Shown: positions 20,662 through 32,700, numbered from the stretch's first letter. The stretch is DNA of 64,000 nt from Asterionellopsis glacialis (GCA_014885115.2 WKLE02001329.1:1-64000); one strand, 5' to 3'. Numbers and translations: made by a program. The notes: generated from the letters alone by a model not told the origin.

Positions 20662-23600
20662 GATGGCTTCGAGAGAAAACTGGAAAACACCTATTTCGAG
20701 CGCGCCAAAAATTTTAGTCCAGAGAAAGGGAAGCCTGTCTCAAAAAACTCTATTCCTAATGAATAACATGTGTATGTACGAAATGCCGGAGACAAGAATT
20801 CCGGAATAAAATGAAAGAATGGGAGAACCTGTAAACTGTAAGAAATTTGAGAGGAGCGCTGTGGAACAAAAAATTATAATACCTCCTCACCCTTTTCTAG
20901 AATTTCTCAGTTGGAGTACAGACAGTGCTTACTAGCACAAAAAGCTTCTTCACAACAACAGTCATCCATCACTCACCACTGTGTGACCCTCAGCGTCTAA
21001 TTCCTAATTCCATCAACAACAAGAAAAACCTTGCCTAAAAAAAACACAACTTTTGCAATTTCTGGACTTCATCTCTCTGTCCTATACCCACAACTCCTTC
21101 ACCTAGAGTGCTGCTATTCAAATATAATTGATCTTGTTACTTGCTGATATTAATCATGTATTGGTAATATAACATAACACATATTTTCACATTGGTGTGC
21201 ACAACAAGTGTGATAAATTGGTGATATGGATAGAAAAAAAATGGATGATCTAGTTAACAATACACCAGTATGCACAACAACTCCACACACAGCCATAAGC
21301 AACATTGCTTTGCAAGTTGCAAATCCAAAATTGGATTTTTTCCATAAATAAGTAATAAAAGCTTGGAATATAGTGCATCATTGCTTTCTTTGGATTTTTA
21401 GCAATGAGGTAATCTGATATCACAAGTAAGCAACATTACAAAGCTTAAGCTTAAAAATTTGGTATGAGAAAAGCAGAAGTACATTCAAGCTTGGAGAAAA
21501 ACATACCATTGTTCATTTCTATGTGGATATTGGTGTAATCATCTTTACTAAAGTAAAATAAAACTAATCTTTTATGTGTGGTGTGTCTACACTACAACAG
21601 GAAGCCAGCAGGGGGCAAGTATAAAGTATGATGAAAACAGTCTCTCAGATAACTAGTCATCATGTCTGTGGGACAGATTCAAGAAGGAGAAGAGGATACA
21701 GGAAAAAACTTGAATGAGGATCAAAAGTCTGCATGACCCACACTAAAGTTTTGCCAAGATGTGTCATTTGATGTTAGGTTAAATTCTGCTAGTAGTTCAT
21801 GCTGTGTTATATTCTAATCATAGTAAGTTTTTTGTTATGCCAGATACTAGATAGGTACTAAAGTGTTGTATTCCCCAGAAGCTGTCCATCAGCACATTTC
21901 AAGGGCCAAGTCATTCCTTGTTCCTCACCTAATTAATTGGTTGTTTGTCATGTTATGAGTCTGAAGTATGATGTGGTGAACTTGTGGTAGTTCACTAAGC
22001 GTTCTTTTGATATCATCAAGTAGTGTTCCACATTCCACATCAAGAGTCTCAACAGGTGTTGGCATATGTGGTCTTAGTACAGGACTGTGAATAAAATGCT
22101 ATATGCAGTTGCCTCAATGCATAGTGGTACAAAGTCATAATAATGTTGGAGAATTTGGGGTAGGAGTCTTGTACAGAGCTGGCAAAGGTGTTACTAGGAG
22201 TTTTCTCTATGTACATCTGAGTTGCAGTCTAACTAAATGGATTTGGAGTATGCCCAAATTGCTTTGATAAAATATCATGGAAAATGGCTGTAATCATCTT
22301 TATACTACTAACACAGCAAACTTTCTTTAGTATAAGAAAAGGTAATGCTACAAGAAGTAATTTGAAACTGTAAGCTCATTTGAGAAACAATAGCTACAAC
22401 ATGCTTGTTATAAAGGGATTTTAAGACTTAACAGAGCACACAAGGTCAAAAAGAGGACCTTTTAACAAAATTCTTAGAATTCAAGAAAGGTGCTGCTCAA
22501 AAGAACAATTGATCATATAATTGCACATGCAGCAGAAAATCAAATTTGTTATGCTGATCAAATTAAATTTCTCTTCTTCTTTGAATTTGTGTTTACTACC
22601 AGCTGTACTGTATCATGTAAAAAACAAGATGATAGGGAGATATTATGTGTTCTTGTTCTACTACTAGAATATATCAGAGCATGATATAAATCCCTTTGTA
22701 AGAATCTTTGACTTCTTGGCCAAGACTTGAGCAGGCAGCGCACATCATTATTTTACTACTAGGAACAAAAAATGATTATAGTATGGTGGTAAAATTATTG
22801 GTGCAAGTGCCTCTTACTATTACAGACATAGGATATATCAAAATAGTAATCTAAAGAACTTAAAATGGATATACTGTTGCATATTTAAAGAGAAACATTT
22901 GATGAAATAAGCATTTTGTTCTTGACTTCCAAACCAATAACAGGTTATATGGTGGTGTGAATGTTTAAATGTAACAATCTTTATTAGTATTGAGGACTTA
23001 TCTATATTCTGCTCCTACCATTTTTAAATAAAAAATTATTTGTCAATAGTGCTACTAATTTAGGAATTCCTACTGTAAGTGCTGTGAAGTTTGTATTTAT
23101 TGGTAGTTTTTACAAAGCCCTCTTCCAGTCCAGATGGATTGCTACATACAGATTTATGTGGGAGAATTTAAAAAAAAGACTATATTGTTATCACTAGATA
23201 GTTGATTTGGTGCTATGGTAGAATTTGTACTTGACTCCTTGTTTACACTGACTCTATCTTTATAAACTAATCTGACTGGTACTTACTTAAGTGTTTGTTA
23301 TTTTTTTCTGGAAAACATCAGAAACAATCAAATAAATAGTGAATAGTAAATAGTGAATAGTGGTGCACTGTTTCTGCAAAATTAACAAGACTGGATGGGA
23401 AGAGAGAGATGCAAGATCCTATCAAGTTATTTTCTTTATATTGTGTATTTGGTGTAAGTTGGTAAATAGTAAATAAGTAATATTGATAGTTTTTACAACT
23501 GGTTCTTAGTTTTCTTGTTGTTTCTCTACTACAATATATGAGCAGCAGAGGTAGAAGTTACTTTCAAGAACTACTAATATTAAAGAATCCTAATTGCTAC

Positions 23601-26600
23601 TAAAAAAGAAAAAGTAAAACTATAGAGAAATTATCAAGAAGCAATTGTGACCAGAATGATCACTTTACTCTTGAACAACAAATACATATATCATAAATCT
23701 GAGAAGTATCAATGTCACCTACATATCAATATTTGACCTACTACTATATTGAAGATTGCAAAATACCAACATTCTCTGGAATTAGGACTATCTTATGGTA
23801 GATATGACACTTTTTTCTATCTTACTTGAAAAACATATTTTGTAATGCAAAGGAAAGAGATAGTGCTACATAGAGTAAATCTAGGAGGACAATCCTTGTT
23901 CAGGAGACCTGTATTGTCTTTTCAGATATGTTCTTCTCCTAATTTTTGCATGAATAAGTCTCCTCTCCTTCTATTATAGAGATTACACACTAAAGTGATG
24001 ATATCTGAGATATTCTTACAGCTGGTAGACCAAGAATATAGTATCACAAGAGTAGGTTTAGTAACTCTTGGTCCAGCAGGCAAGAAAGTCCTGGTGTGTT
24101 ACCTACTAGATGAAGGATTTTTTAAAATAATACTAGAGTCATCTTTTTGGATACTACCACTAGCTGCTAAGCAACAAGAAGTCTGAATGCACATCCATAA
24201 TTCATAGACTTTGTAAATATTCTATCCCTTCCATTTCTGTTTTCCAGCCAGTAATGTAAGTTTTTGAGGCTGAGATTCTATTAGGTTTCAGTTCTTGATG
24301 ATATATTTGTGGCAATTAATCAAGGGAAAGGTTCAATAATGAACACTTCAAAAAACATGTTGGAATGAGGCCACAAAAGTGCTAAAAGGATTGTAACACA
24401 TTTGTGATGTAAGAATACTGTACTAGGGGATAAAAACATAGAATAAATCCTCTTCTCTGCTGGTGTGATCACTGATATGCCAAGTTCTTCTTGGAGCCTT
24501 CCAACACTCTACCAGTATATATGCTAAACTAGTTCAAAAACGTATAAAAGCAACAAAAATATTAATTGAGAGAAGTAAAATGTAAATATGCTACTAATTA
24601 ATATCTATTTCTCCCTCTAGTCTATTGATACTATACACATGTTACTAGTTACTAAACACTATAGATATGAAAGCACATCCAATCAGATCATTGAACTGAC
24701 ACTGGAGACATCTCCAATAGGAACAGCTATTACTCACTGGTTCCTGTCAACATAACAAATGGGGGGAAGAAAAAGGAAAAAAAAAACTTTATATACAATA
24801 AATTATAACATAGGAACCATACACATTTACCCAAGAAATGTCTGTCATGCTCAGCCTGATATATACTTGGCAAATTAAAAGTCTACAGGAGACAATCCTA
24901 ACTAATTAATTAGTTCAAAATATTCATTTATTTAGATGAAATTGAATGAATAGTTCTTTCTAGTTTTTTTTAGTAAATTTGCTTTGTGTTTTCCACCAGC
25001 CACATGTCAAAATGCACTAAAAAATAAACCAGGTGATAAAAAACATGCATCTCACTAACATTTCAAAAGTGTTACACTACTCCTGTCTGCATTTACATTA
25101 TTTTAAGCCATATTTTCACTTATCAAAATTTGAAGGAGGACAGTTCTAGTTTGTGTCCATTCTAATCAACACAGGCCAAGTAAGACTTTCGGCATTTATA
25201 TATTCTTGTCATTGTGAATTGTGAATTTTCTATCTTCTATTCATAACCATGATTTTTTCGCACACTTACATGATCATTGTTAGCTTTTCTCAATATATTT
25301 GCTGCTTCTCAGATATTTTTGCTCCTGTCCTCAATCACTCTTGTGATTACAATTTTTAGTCTACTGTATTGGTTGTTCTGTAGCCTATCCCCTTTTCAAA
25401 CTGAGAACTTTCAAGTCATTTATGCGTGAGTTTTTTTAAAATAGCAACCTTAGTATTATATAAAATGGATTATAGATAATGGATAAAGAACTTTCTACAT
25501 CCTTTTTCTTTGAAGTAATCAATAAAATATCTTCTTCAAATAAAAATGATAAATCAATTCTTGTCTATTTTCTAAGATTGTGACTAATATCTAATATACC
25601 AAACACATCATATATTGCAACACGTATTGATGCATCTAAATTTTTAAACATATCATACTTTACCTTTATGAGCAGCTTCTGCATTTTTGTTCTTTGTGCA
25701 TCAGTTTCATATAGTACTGTGGTGCCAATTCTGCCAGATTGACATAAAGCTAAGGTAGAATAAGAATTAATTTTTTCTACTATCATTTTCTTCAAAATAT
25801 ATATTCTACTTATTTTCTCAAATAAGTCTGTTGAATCTCATACTAGAATTAGAAACCATGCCTTACTAAACCACAGTATTCAAGGCCAAGAATAGCCTAA
25901 AAGATTACCTTCTTGTTACAATTAGCACAAGAAAATTAGAGAAACAGAATGTTTCTGTTAAAAAATAGACTGCTGTTGATGGCAACTGTGAAGTTTGCAA
26001 TATATTGCAAAAGAACAAAGCAAGGAATATATTTCCTTGTTCCAGAGATTTTTGTATGGCAGACAAGAACAAGTTCCTCAAGGATTTAAAAGTTGGAATG
26101 AAATTTGAGATAGGTGAAAGAACAAAGCAAGAAATATATTTTCTTGATCCAGAGATTTTTTATATGATGGATAAGAACAAATTTCTCAAGAATTTAAAAA
26201 TTGGAATGAAATTTAAGAATTGTCCCACCAATATGCAAAATGAAACAGAAGATGTAAGAGCAGTATGAGTAATTATCATAATTTGGCTCTAACACTCTAA
26301 GTTTGGAAGATTACATAATCAAGGAAATAAAGAAATAAATTCTTCAAAAGAATGATCATGTTTATGTTTTATGTTGTTCTGAAGTTTATGGTTTTTGTTT
26401 CTTTCCATGCTTGTGTTTCCTGTGTTTCTTTTTGTATAACATTAACCCATGGATGGCAAATTACTACCAGAATACCTCATATCATCAATTCTTGATATAA
26501 GATGATACTGTGGAGCATTCAATACTTTTATTACCTCATTGAGAACACCCGCTCTTTTAGACAAGATGTCACAAAAGCTGAGAAAAACATATGTTTTCAT

Positions 26601-27528
26601 TACAGTGGCATAATTGTGTCACTATCACATATACAGTAAAAAGCAAATTCATTAAAGTAATGTGACTAATCTTATAAGAGTACTACTACTGAGAGATCTA
26701 ATACAACAGCAATGTACAGGCATGGCTCCTTTTGAGTATGAAGGAGTAACCAGTAGCTAGTGTAGATTGAAATTAGTAGTCAAACCTGAGAAAGTAAGGT
26801 GGCAATACCACCCTCTTTATGTAGTGTGATACTGACACCCCCCTCATGCTGGTGTATTTTTAACATGATCTAAGAAAGAAGATTAGTAGGGAGTGTTAGA
26901 TCAGATTGTGGATGATAAAAAAAGAAAAAATAGATTATTGAATCTGAAGTTGGGTGGAGAAGAATGACAGATGAGATTACATTTTTTTTATTGAATAATA
27001 GAGGCAATAATCTTAATAATACACAACCAGCATACACTGAGGGCTTGATGCTGATAGTGCTGAGTGGTGAAGATTATGGGATGGCAGAAACCACCTCCCT
27101 CCTTCTCATCTGGCTCTGAAGGCACCTTTGTAGTGACAAAAAAAATGGTTGTGCTGAACTGTAGACTATGGTACAGTATCCACTATTGCCACAAATCAAA
27201 GAATGGGTATTTTCCAACTCTTGCTTGTGTGCATCTTACGGAATTGAGGATATAAGGAAGATGAAAAAAGTTCCATGTCTCAAGAAATAATTATTCAAGC
27301 CCCCAGGCATTGATTTCATGCCAAGAGGGCAGCAACAAGGCAGAAAAAAATTGGATAACTAAAACAGGAGTGCGCAAAAATTGATTGAGTAGTAGCAAAG
27401 AGAGATAGAGAAAAGAACACCGAGAAGGATTGCTTCCCATTTAGAGGGATAAAAATGTTGAATACGTGTGTTTTGTATCAGAAAGGTAATATATATGTTT
27501 TTGCTGCAGTCTACCTATTGCCCTGTTC
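20662..27528. other. AT-rich gene-poor stretch
   Basis: About 6.9 kb is visibly more AT-rich than the flanking genes, and no gene can be supported in it. Open frames are at most 87 codons and show no domain. It contains short AT repeats (for example the AAATAGTGAATAGT run near 23330-23365) and a tandem duplication near 26.0-26.2 kb. One 16-base word (GATGTGTCATTTGATG, 21758-21773) also occurs on the minus strand of the decayed region at the left edge (546-561). Degenerate transposon sequence is a reasonable guess, but no ends, terminal repeats or conserved motifs were found. Confidence 0.5.
26011..26224 (+). repeat. tandem duplication of about 107 bp
   Basis: Two adjacent diverged copies begin at 26011 and 26118, both with AAGAACAAAGCAA. 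They sit in one small open frame in which DKNKFLK.LK.GMKF appears twice. A one-base difference in a T run keeps the frame in register. Whether it is translated is unknown. Confidence 0.6.
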
Positions 27529-30500
27529 TTATAGAAGGTTTCGAAATGAGCTACCTTCGATGCTCATTAGTGTTGCGTGGTCCAGTAGCTCCAAGTCAAG
27601 CATGACGTCTTCGTCAGAAACTCGCACTTCTACACATTGGCACTCTCCACAAAACAAAAACTTCTCGCGTGTGCTGGGACGGATAAAAAGTAATATTTTT
27701 TGGTCCGATGTAGGCATGTCTCGGCTATCTTCATTTCTTGAGGTGCAGTCTTCTGCATCATTATTTGAATCCTTGCCATTGATAAAGTTTAATAGCAACT
27801 CTTCTTGTGGTCTGCCTGGGTTTACAGAAAAGGAAATATACCGTCCATCGTCAGAAAATTCATTTCTATATTTCCATTCACCATGACCTTTGAAGTTGAT
27901 AAATAGAAGCCAAGAATTAGCCATAGCAATGACACCACCCCAGCGATTGTACCGTATTTTGATATCGGACGGCATGGAATTCAAGAGTTGATATCCAATA
28001 CAGCAATTCACACACGAATCCTTTGTAAATCCCACGGAGGATCCCGGGGTTGGCAGTTCATCAAAATCTGCGCAAAGCGACCTTAGTGAGATACCTTTGC
28101 CTCTTTTCGATGACTTCGATGTGGAAGATAAATCTTCGGTATCGCCATTGTCAAGATCATCTTCAGACTCACTGGTTGACGAAGGTATTTTTTTCTTATC
28201 TTTTCGATTTTTCTTATCTTTTCGATTTTTCTTACCCATAGGAGCTCGATTCACTTCTGATAGCGGGATCAGCTCTGGTGGCGGAGGAGCTTGTTTGCCC
28301 GTAGGCCATGTCTGTTTTGTAAACCGTAGATTTAGAACCTTTTTAATAGCTCCCATAGGCACTCGGTACGCTGGTGGCGGTGCCAAGAACGACGATGCTT
28401 CCATTTCAATGCAACCTAAGTATTGCAGTGAAACGGTCTGTCTCAGGTGAGAGTTTTTCTGATAAAAGCCATTCTCGTAAGTGCGCTCATCAATATTGCT
28501 ATTGTCTGCAAGCTTCTTCAGCATTATGGTCAAAAGATGACGACTCACAACAGCATCTAGAACAGCATAGACAATTTGAGCCGAGGAAAGCGGTCGCTGT
28601 TGCCAATCGGAGCATTGCTCTGTTTTGTCAAGACGCTTGTTCATAGTAATCGCTACAGCCTTTTGAAGGCTGTTGACGTAGTCCTTGCGGTAGTTCGAGT
28701 ATACACTACGAGCTAACATTTGTACATCGATTACCGATTCAAACAGTCGGAAGCACGGAAGGTGTGGGAATGACATTGCCATTTTTGACAAATCTTGCCC
28801 AATTCCAAACCCTACAATAGCAATGTATTCATTCGCAAACAGCTTTTCTAGCTCAGATGATAACAATGTTTCAATATTTGTCATTTCATGTTGTGCTATT
28901 CGAATCGATGGTTGACATAGTTCTTGTAAATCAACAAGGAAGGCTTGTGTTGGAGTGCTTAGTTGCAATGTTGCCACAGGATTATCACGTCCCTTGTCAC
29001 GAGAAGGTTTCCATTCACAATCAAGTCCCCAGGCAAATCGAGCTATGATATCATCAGGTGGGTAACTGATAGACGCATCGATGAATGCTGCATCAGCTCT
29101 TTGAACTGCCTCTTCTATAGCTTGTGCCAAAACATGAACACCGTCCATGTCATGCACAACAAATGGATCTTGGGATGGTTTTTCCGTTGACGTAACGAAA
29201 ATATCCTTTAATTCAAGGCAATCAAACTTTGTAACATCCACAGTTGGTGGGGATGGGCTTGGACTTTTATTTCGTTTGGTTGAAATACCTTTCTTTCCAT
29301 TTTGTAATCCTGGTCGAATGGTGCGGATATAGGTTGCTGCAGAAGCAGTACTGGTCCCTTCAAGAATATTAGGAGTAGAATCATCCATTTGTTGTTTTCC
29401 CTTGTCATTGTTATTGTTGTTATTTTTTCTATACTGCATACCTTTGGCGTACCGTATTTCTCGTGTAGTTTGACGAAGACTTCTTGGAAAACCTATACCG
29501 ATTGGTAGACCACTTCGGGAATCATATTCAATTGCATTACTTTTGTCTTGCAAAAACTGATGATATGCTCTCAATTCTTCGTCTAGTTCAGGTGTCCTAT
29601 TGTCATCATCAATGGAAAATCTCGGATCCAAATCACCATAACGCTTGTGATCTGAATTACTTATTCTATAATTGATAAAGGATCCACCCGCTTCCAATTG
29701 TTGAGCTTCTATTTTGTATAGCATTTCACATGTAGATGGTTTTAAATGACTAGACGCCATGCTACAGGGTGTCTGACCTTTGTTATTCACAATGAGGAGA
29801 TTCGCTTCAAGATCTTGTGCCAGTAACAAAACACAATCATCACGGCATTGCGTCAATGCATAAAATATAGGCGTCTTTCCATAATTACCCTCACCTTGAC
29901 TAATGATATTGACAAGGTCGGGTAGTCCATAGGATTGGCCTGCTTTTACTATCAACCGTACAGATTCTAAATCACCCTTCCACGCAGCTAAATGTAATGC
30001 ATTTTTAGTATAATTCCCATCTGTATGACCCCCCACAGTTACAAGATTGGGAAAGTCAGACCCCGCTTCCTGTAAAATTTGACCAACTTCGTGTGCCTTT
30101 CCTGATTTCCCCGCAGCATCACGAAGTCGTTTAGATAGTGATTTAGGTAGTACACGCAGTTCGGATTGTTCCTTTTTTCTCCCCTTAGTAGTTGAAATGT
30201 TGTTGTTACTACTGTTCGTGTCTCCTCTAACTTTGGTGTTCATCTTTCCATTTTTATTGACCGCATCTTTGTTCACAACTTTTCCACTGTCCATGTTGTT
30301 GCTGCTGTCCATATGGATACTACCAGTGCTTCTCGGTTGTTGTTTGCCCTCCTTGGGTTGTGTCACAATAGAACATACTGTGCACCGAGTTGTCTTTTGT
30401 GCTACTCGCATAAAATCTGTTGTATTCAATTCAATGTCATACCCTACTGAACCTGATCCAATACTTACGGTAGACGATGACGATGCTTTTGGAGTAAGGA

Positions 30501-31335
30501 GTATAGATTCATCCATATACAATGTCAACATTGGAACAATATGACCAAATGGTGGAATAGTTCCTGATGTATATCCTGTTAATCGTTCCGCTAAATTTGT
30601 TTCTGCAAGTTGTATGTCATAGCGTTCGGTTGTTATTGCTGCACCATTCTTGTTGTGATTGAAGGTAGCAGAAGCATGAGTACTACTTATTATTTGTTGA
30701 AGAATTTTTTCATCCACTTTATCAGATACCTTTGTGGCAGTGACAAAGCAAAACTTCTCTTTCTTCTCTTCATCATCGATGATGCTTTCACCTGCTTGGT
30801 TTATATTTTGATCATATATTTTGGTCGCTTCCCATATCAGCGTCTTGACATGTGTTACTGAATCTTTTTCTTGCGTACTACCATCATAATGTTGCGAAGG
30901 ATCGGTAACGACAAGTCGAAAGGGACATTTGTCATTTTGAAGTAATGTACGTAATCGTTGATGGCCATTATAATGCAGGAAGGAATCATCCTTTTCTTCT
31001 GATGGGTTATATTCTGATAACATTATTGTGGAGATAAAACTTCTCTTGTTGAATTTTCTCAAACGATGATGGTGAGGACTCTTATGATTCTTATTACGTT
31101 TGATGGTTGTTGGCACAAATGTTGCAGCAGCAGATACAAGAATGACTGTTCCTCTTGTTTCTGCAAAGATACAACAACAACAATAACAAAAAGTCAAGAT
31201 GAAAGTAGCAGTGCAAAATTGAATAAAGCCAGTCTCGCGTTTTCCTTCTTTTGGGGCCCTATCATTCGTATTAGCAATTTCAAATGATTGTTGACAATTT
31301 TGAGTCATGGATGATGAAATATGGATGCCAATCAA
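27529..31335 (-). CDS. YbaK-type deacylase, ankyrin and DEDDy 3'-5' exonuclease fusion
   Basis: One uninterrupted frame of 1268 residues. Residues about 128-325 match the YbaK/ProRS-editing deacylase fold, with LAERLTGYTSGTIPPFGH (248-265) and a GSGSVGYDIEL strand (293-303); this family hydrolyses mischarged aminoacyl-tRNA. Ankyrin-type repeats follow at about 440-540 (ALHLAAWKGDLESVRLIV, GKTPIFYALTQ, GQTPCSMAS). A DnaQ-like exonuclease of the DEDDy class lies at about 760-945: D772 and E774 in LDCEWKP, D848 in GFGIGQD, Y923 and D927 in YAVLDA. The tail has KKNRKD repeats (about 1034-1046) and a conserved-looking C-terminal domain (about 1085-1255) that I do not recognise. The N-terminus is hydrophobic, with SAAATFVP resembling a plastid leader. 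A possible acceptor near 31155 means the true start is uncertain. Confidence 0.85.
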   Translation of the reverse strand: MIGIHISSSMTQNCQQSFEIANTNDRAPKEGKRETGFIQFCTATFILTFCYCCCCIFAETRGTVILVSAAATFVPTTIKRNKNHKSPHHHRLRKFNKRSFISTIMLSEYNPSEEKDDSFLHYNGHQRLRTLLQNDKCPFRLVVTDPSQHYDGSTQEKDSVTHVKTLIWEATKIYDQNINQAGESIIDDEEKKEKFCFVTATKVSDKVDEKILQQIISSTHASATFNHNKNGAAITTERYDIQLAETNLAERLTGYTSGTIPPFGHIVPMLTLYMDESILLTPKASSSSTVSIGSGSVGYDIELNTTDFMRVAQKTTRCTVCSIVTQPKEGKQQPRSTGSIHMDSSNNMDSGKVVNKDAVNKNGKMNTKVRGDTNSSNNNISTTKGRKKEQSELRVLPKSLSKRLRDAAGKSGKAHEVGQILQEAGSDFPNLVTVGGHTDGNYTKNALHLAAWKGDLESVRLIVKAGQSYGLPDLVNIISQGEGNYGKTPIFYALTQCRDDCVLLLAQDLEANLLIVNNKGQTPCSMASSHLKPSTCEMLYKIEAQQLEAGGSFINYRISNSDHKRYGDLDPRFSIDDDNRTPELDEELRAYHQFLQDKSNAIEYDSRSGLPIGIGFPRSLRQTTREIRYAKGMQYRKNNNNNNDKGKQQMDDSTPNILEGTSTASAATYIRTIRPGLQNGKKGISTKRNKSPSPSPPTVDVTKFDCLELKDIFVTSTEKPSQDPFVVHDMDGVHVLAQAIEEAVQRADAAFIDASISYPPDDIIARFAWGLDCEWKPSRDKGRDNPVATLQLSTPTQAFLVDLQELCQPSIRIAQHEMTNIETLLSSELEKLFANEYIAIVGFGIGQDLSKMAMSFPHLPCFRLFESVIDVQMLARSVYSNYRKDYVNSLQKAVAITMNKRLDKTEQCSDWQQRPLSSAQIVYAVLDAVVSRHLLTIMLKKLADNSNIDERTYENGFYQKNSHLRQTVSLQYLGCIEMEASSFLAPPPAYRVPMGAIKKVLNLRFTKQTWPTGKQAPPPPELIPLSEVNRAPMGKKNRKDKKNRKDKKKIPSSTSESEDDLDNGDTEDLSSTSKSSKRGKGISLRSLCADFDELPTPGSSVGFTKDSCVNCCIGYQLLNSMPSDIKIRYNRWGGVIAMANSWLLFINFKGHGEWKYRNEFSDDGRYISFSVNPGRPQEELLLNFINGKDSNNDAEDCTSRNEDSRDMPTSDQKILLFIRPSTREKFLFCGECQCVEVRVSDEDVMLDLELLDHATLMSIEGSSFRNLL

Positions 31336-31750
31336 TCAACTTGGAAACTTGTGTGTGAACTTTTGTGTCTCCTATTTATTACGCGTATGGTCTTATGAAG
31401 TCTTGCATAAATTAGATTCGATTGTCATCAAATACTATAATGTTCCTGTGTAGCATAGCATCCATGTACCGGTATAAGAGCACATGTGCTTTCATCATTT
31501 TTAGAAACGCATCGCATCGGGATATCTCGATCGGGAGGCAGGGGACAAGGAACACATCACAAACCAACACAGAAAAAGTAGATCTCGCACCAGCGAACCT
31601 CTTGTTTTTTGTAGTGGCTGTTCTAGTAGAGAGCGGACTCCTACATGAATTCTCCGTACCAGCTCTCTAGAGGTCATTGGAATTTATTGGGAGTCGGTAC
31701 TATCGGTGTGGTCCTTTGGCGGACGTATGCTTGCTTTTGTCGGGTTTCAT

Positions 31751-31850
31751 TGCGGTTCAAGGTAGTTTTATTGGTACCCTCGTACTTCTACCTGGATATC
31801 TGTAGAGGGTGCTTCCAAAGGGGGGTTGTCTAAAACTACCTTAAACCGCA
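31751..31850. repeat. 20-bp inverted repeat, hairpin
   Basis: TGCGGTTCAAGGTAGTTTTA (31751-31770) faces its reverse complement at 31831-31850 with one mismatch. The arms are separated by 60 bp. It could be a tiny MITE remnant. No clear target duplication was seen. Confidence 0.55.
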
Positions 31851-31945
31851 TGCTGTGCTTGAACCGGAAGTTTCCCGACAAACGAACGAATACCATCATA
31901 ACTTGACCAATTCTTGTCGGTTTATCAAAGTTACTAGCCAAAAAG

Positions 31946-32470
31946 TTTCGTTTTGTTTCATGCTTCAAGACAGTTACAACACAAGGTCTTCAATAATAAT
32001 CTCCCTGGAAAGGACGAAGATTGAAGCTTTTTGGCTTTTTTTCCGAAAAAATAAAAACCAGAAAAAGATTTTGGACGTTAAATTATACGTACTCCAGTAT
32101 ATAGAACACTCCCGAGTATGCCGAGATTTTTTCTTGTGCTAGTGTTTTTCTAAGGACAGAAATTTCTGAGAGTTTGTCGTTTTTCGTTTTGTTTCATACT
32201 TCAAGACAGTATGGTGGTAACAACACAGGGTCTTCAATACTGATCTCTCCTGGAAGGGACGAAGCTTTTTGGCTTTTTTTCCGAAAAAATAAAAACCAGA
32301 AAAAGATTTAGGACGTGAAATTCTACGTACTCCAGTATATAGAACACTCCCGAGTATGCCGAGATTTTTTCTTGTGCGTGTTTTTGGACCTCTGAGAGTT
32401 TGTCGTTTTTTTGGGGGGGAGTGGTGATAACGAGGCCAACACAAGTTCTACGGAGATGCGGTTCAAGGAT
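31946..32470. repeat. 236-bp tandem repeat, two copies and a degenerate third
   Basis: The unit starts with TTTCGTTTTGTTTCA at 31946 and again at 32182. It includes nearly identical stretches such as CTCCAGTATATAGAACACTC and GAGTATGCCGAGATTTTTTC. A more degenerate copy begins near 32400, with matching CCAACACAAG and TTTTTTTTCGAAAAA parts. The open frames in it are by-products of the repeat. Confidence 0.7.
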
Positions 32471-32700
32471 GTACTACATTTTTTTTGACCTTTTTTTTCG
32501 AAAAATGGAGTTCTGAGTTCTCTTTCTTGACAAGGGGCCAAATACGCGAATAGAACTAGTCCTCTCTACTAGAGATCCTATTCACACCACGGCAGAGGCA
32601 TGAGACACACGATAGAACGATCTCTAGACGATCACAATCAATTCAAATGGGTTCTCATACCACACGTTTAAAATCATAGAAGCTCTCTCTAAAAAAAAAA

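Larger units (their letters stand above)
31336..32700. other. divergent intergenic region with repeats
   Basis: This region separates the YbaK-fusion gene (minus) from the vWA gene (plus). It holds a 100-bp hairpin, a 236-bp tandem repeat with a degenerate third copy, and a CTCTCTAGAG motif near 31662. No coding frame is supportable. Confidence 0.45.

Noticed and set aside
31100..31220. Possible intron near the N-terminus of the YbaK fusion (acceptor-like TTTGCAG)
   Set aside because: No matching donor could be fixed and the frame is open throughout, so the unspliced frame was kept with the start noted as uncertain.
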